Source: Candidatus Delongbacteria bacterium
GTDB taxonomy: Bacteria; CAIWAD01; BS150m-G50
Direction: 5' to 3'
NCBI GenBank assembly: GCA_016784425.1
Contig: JADHUQ010000122.1
Span: 1-7,187 of the forward strand
Length of the DNA: 7,187 bases
A program made the translations under genes and the position numbers. Shown here piece after piece: positions 5,075 to 7,187 of this stretch; the first letter of the stretch is position 1; every line of letters starts with the position of its first letter. The notes under the pieces were generated by a model that made no database searches, was not told the DNA's origin, and saw only the letters and a list, made by a program, of their open reading frames with translations.

Positions 5075-7187
5075 ATGCTGAAAGCGCTGTTTCGTCGCTT
5101 CATGGGGGATCGTGATACCAGCCGCGACAAAACCATCAAACTATACCAACCCCGGGTAGACCAGATAAATGAATACTACGCTCAATACGAGAGCCTGTCT
5201 GACGAAGAGCTGCGCGGGATGACCGACACCTTCCGCCAGCGCCTGCAGGATGGCGAGACGGTCGATGATATCATGTACGAAGCGTATGCTGTTGTCAAGC
5301 AGGCCTGCAAAAGGCTGGTCGGCAGGAAATGGACCGCAGCCGGCCAGGAGACGACCTGGAACATGGTCCCTTACGATGTGCAGCTGATCGGCGCCATCGC
5401 GCTGCATGAGGGGAGAATCGCCGAGATGGCTACCGGTGAAGGGAAAACCCTGGTGGCCACCATGCCGCTCTACCTGAACGCGCTCACCGGCAAGGGTGCA
5501 CACCTGATTACCGTAAATGATTATCTGGCACAACGTGATGCGGAGTGGATGGGAGAAGTCTATCGCTTCCTCGGTCTCACTGTCGGCAAAGTCCTCAATG
5601 GTATGCCTCCACCCGACCGGGTTAAATCCTACAACTGTGATATCACCTACGGCACCAACAGCGAATTTGGTTTTGACTACCTCCGCGACAACATGGTGCT
5701 CGATCCGGCGGAGATGTGCCAGCCGATTCATAACTACGCTATCGTTGACGAGGTCGACTCGGTACTGATTGACGAAGCCCGTACACCACTGATTATCGCC
5801 GGTCCGGTGGAACACTCCACACACCAGTTCGGTGAGCTGCAGATCCCGGTGGAAAAACTGGTCCGTGATCAGCGGCGTCTCATCTCCGGGTTCCTCAAGG
5901 AGGCCCACGCGTTGATGGATCAGCCGCTGGAGGAGGAGACAGATCAGAAGGCACAGGAAAAGAAGAGGGAGGAGCGCCGTTACCAGGCTGGCATACTGCT
6001 GCTCAAGGCACAACGGGGTGCACCCAAAAACAGTGATCTGACCAATTGGATTTCGGATGACCCCTCGATCAAGATGCTGATCACCCAGGTGGAGAATGAT
6101 TTCCTGAGGGAAAAGAGCATCCCCCAGCTCGACGAGGAGCTTTTTTACTCGATCGATGAGAAATCCCACCTGATTGATCTTTCAGAGTTGGGTCGCGCCA
6201 AGATGGCGGAATACACCCGGGACGATGAAAGTATGTTTGTGTTGCCCGACATTTCAGTGGAGATCGGGCGCCTCCAGGATGATGAAACCCTTTCGGCTGA
6301 AGAGCGGATGGCAAGACAGGACCAGATCGGCCGTGATTTCAGCGAACGCTCGGAGCGGATCCACAACATCTCACAGCTCCTGCGCGCCTATTCACTGTTC
6401 GAGAAAGATGTTGAGTATGTGGTGCAGGAAGGCAAAGTGCAGATCGTCGATGAATTCACCGGTCGCATCATGTTCGGTCGGCGTTTTTCTGACGGGCTGC
6501 ACCAGGCGATCGAAGCCAAGGAGCATGTCCGCATCCAGCAGGAAACACAGACTGTAGCCAGCATCACCCTGCAGAATTTCTTCCGCATGTATGATAAACT
6601 GGCCGGTATGACCGGTACCGCCGCCACCGAAGCGGATGAATTTTTTGACATCTATAACATGGAAGTGGTGGTGATTCCCACCAACGAACCGGTGAACCGC
6701 CTCGATATCAACGACCTGGTCTACAAGACCAAACGGGAGAAAATGGAAGCAACGGTAAAACGGATTGCCGAACTGCACCACCAGAAGCTCCCGGTACTGG
6801 TAGGTACCGCCTCGGTCGATGTATCACAGATCCTGAGTAAGATGTTGAAACGGGATAAAATCCCCCACAATGTCCTCAACGCCAAGCAGCACCACAAGGA
6901 AGCGCTGATCGTGGCTAACGCCGGTGAACCGGGGGCGGTAACCATCGCCACCAACATGGCTGGTCGTGGTACCGATATCAAGCTGGGTCAGGGTGTGGTG
7001 CACTGGGAAGGTGAGGTCGGGGACAAGGCTAAGGCCAGCGGTGGTCTGCACATCCTGGGCACAGAGCGGCATGAGTCACGTCGCATCGATCTGCAGTTGC
7101 GCGGACGCTCCGGTCGCCAGGGCGATCCCGGGTACTCCGAGTTTTATCTCTCACTGGAAGATGACCTGATGAGACTTTTCGGTTCCG
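5075..7187 (+). CDS. secA: Preprotein translocase ATPase SecA (long, FCB-like form), N-terminal 704 residues
   Basis: The open frame runs off the right edge; only the start is intact. SecA is the cytosolic/membrane-associated ATPase that drives unfolded preproteins through SecYEG. Motifs in order are DVQLIGAIAL (101-110), Walker A MATGEGKT (118-125), NDYLAQRD (148-155), TYGTNSEFGFDYLRDNM (191-207) and Walker B VDEVDSVLIDEAR (224-236). After these come VDEFTGR (458-464), GRRFSDGLHQAIEAKE (468-483), KLAGMTGTA (508-516), NMAGRGTDI (627-635) and GTERHESRRID (662-672). The arginine-finger region GRSGRQGD is at 677-684. The substrate-clamp domain begins with an extra stretch of roughly 65 residues between GPVE (243) and the YSIDEKS block (358-364), including a charged run at 286-302. 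In NBD2 the loop between KLG (636-638) and SGG (655-657) is short. Both features fit the long Bacteroidota/Chlorobiota-type SecA better than E. coli SecA. The scaffold, C-domain and any zinc-binding tail lie outside. Confidence 0.96.
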   Translation, partial: MLKALFRRFMGDRDTSRDKTIKLYQPRVDQINEYYAQYESLSDEELRGMTDTFRQRLQDGETVDDIMYEAYAVVKQACKRLVGRKWTAAGQETTWNMVPYDVQLIGAIALHEGRIAEMATGEGKTLVATMPLYLNALTGKGAHLITVNDYLAQRDAEWMGEVYRFLGLTVGKVLNGMPPPDRVKSYNCDITYGTNSEFGFDYLRDNMVLDPAEMCQPIHNYAIVDEVDSVLIDEARTPLIIAGPVEHSTHQFGELQIPVEKLVRDQRRLISGFLKEAHALMDQPLEEETDQKAQEKKREERRYQAGILLLKAQRGAPKNSDLTNWISDDPSIKMLITQVENDFLREKSIPQLDEELFYSIDEKSHLIDLSELGRAKMAEYTRDDESMFVLPDISVEIGRLQDDETLSAEERMARQDQIGRDFSERSERIHNISQLLRAYSLFEKDVEYVVQEGKVQIVDEFTGRIMFGRRFSDGLHQAIEAKEHVRIQQETQTVASITLQNFFRMYDKLAGMTGTAATEADEFFDIYNMEVVVIPTNEPVNRLDINDLVYKTKREKMEATVKRIAELHHQKLPVLVGTASVDVSQILSKMLKRDKIPHNVLNAKQHHKEALIVANAGEPGAVTIATNMAGRGTDIKLGQGVVHWEGEVGDKAKASGGLHILGTERHESRRIDLQLRGRSGRQGDPGYSEFYLSLEDDLMRLFGS

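Noticed and set aside
5141..6169. 342-residue open frame on the minus strand opposite secA
   Set aside because: It lies fully antisense to an unmistakable secA frame and shows no family motif. It is a by-product of codon usage.
1..7187. CRISPR arrays, tRNA or rRNA genes, insertion sequences, prophage or defence genes
   Set aside because: I saw no spaced direct repeats, cloverleaf-like sequence, transposase, terminal inverted repeats or nuclease/helicase defence pairs; nearly all sequence is explained by metabolic and secretion genes.

Overview
The window comes from a Gram-negative (diderm) bacterium with moderately GC-rich DNA and, for most genes, clear Shine-Dalgarno sequences. The outer-membrane POTRA protein at the left edge implies two membranes. 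The SecA is the long form with a short NBD2 loop that I associate with the Bacteroidota/Chlorobiota side (FCB group and relatives). The thymidine kinase (GPMFSGKT P-loop, C-terminal zinc ribbon) is also closer to Firmicutes/FCB enzymes than to the enteric one. Purine-rich AGGAGG-like ribosome sites argue against Bacteroidia proper. My best guess is an FCB-related or similar environmental lineage, but a proteobacterium that acquired these genes cannot be excluded by eye.

Bases 1-3951 (minus strand) form one very compact nucleoside uptake and salvage operon, read right to left: cdd (cytidine deaminase), udk (uridine kinase), tdk (thymidine kinase), nupC (nucleoside importer), punA (purine nucleoside phosphorylase), then the start of an exported POTRA/Omp85-like protein cut by the window edge. 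The first five genes overlap by 4, 4, 1 and 4 bases, and the POTRA gene follows after 6 bases, in the same frame as punA. NupC brings nucleosides in, Cdd turns (deoxy)cytidine into (deoxy)uridine, Udk and Tdk phosphorylate pyrimidine nucleosides, and PunA releases purine bases. No pyrimidine phosphorylase is visible, so pyrimidine nucleosides seem to be kept whole and phosphorylated.

Bases 3952-4307 hold the probable operon promoter plus a tandem heptamer and an inverted repeat that could be operator sites. Bases 4308-4856 (minus) encode an AMMECR1-family protein without its usual Memo and radical SAM partners in view. Bases 4857-5074 are a divergent intergenic region with a plausible promoter for the AMMECR1 gene. 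From 5075 to the right edge (plus) runs the first 704 codons of secA.

The points most worth a second look are the POTRA protein tied to a nucleoside operon, the G9 tract in its leader that would switch between two usable starts, and the unusual SecA type and setting.
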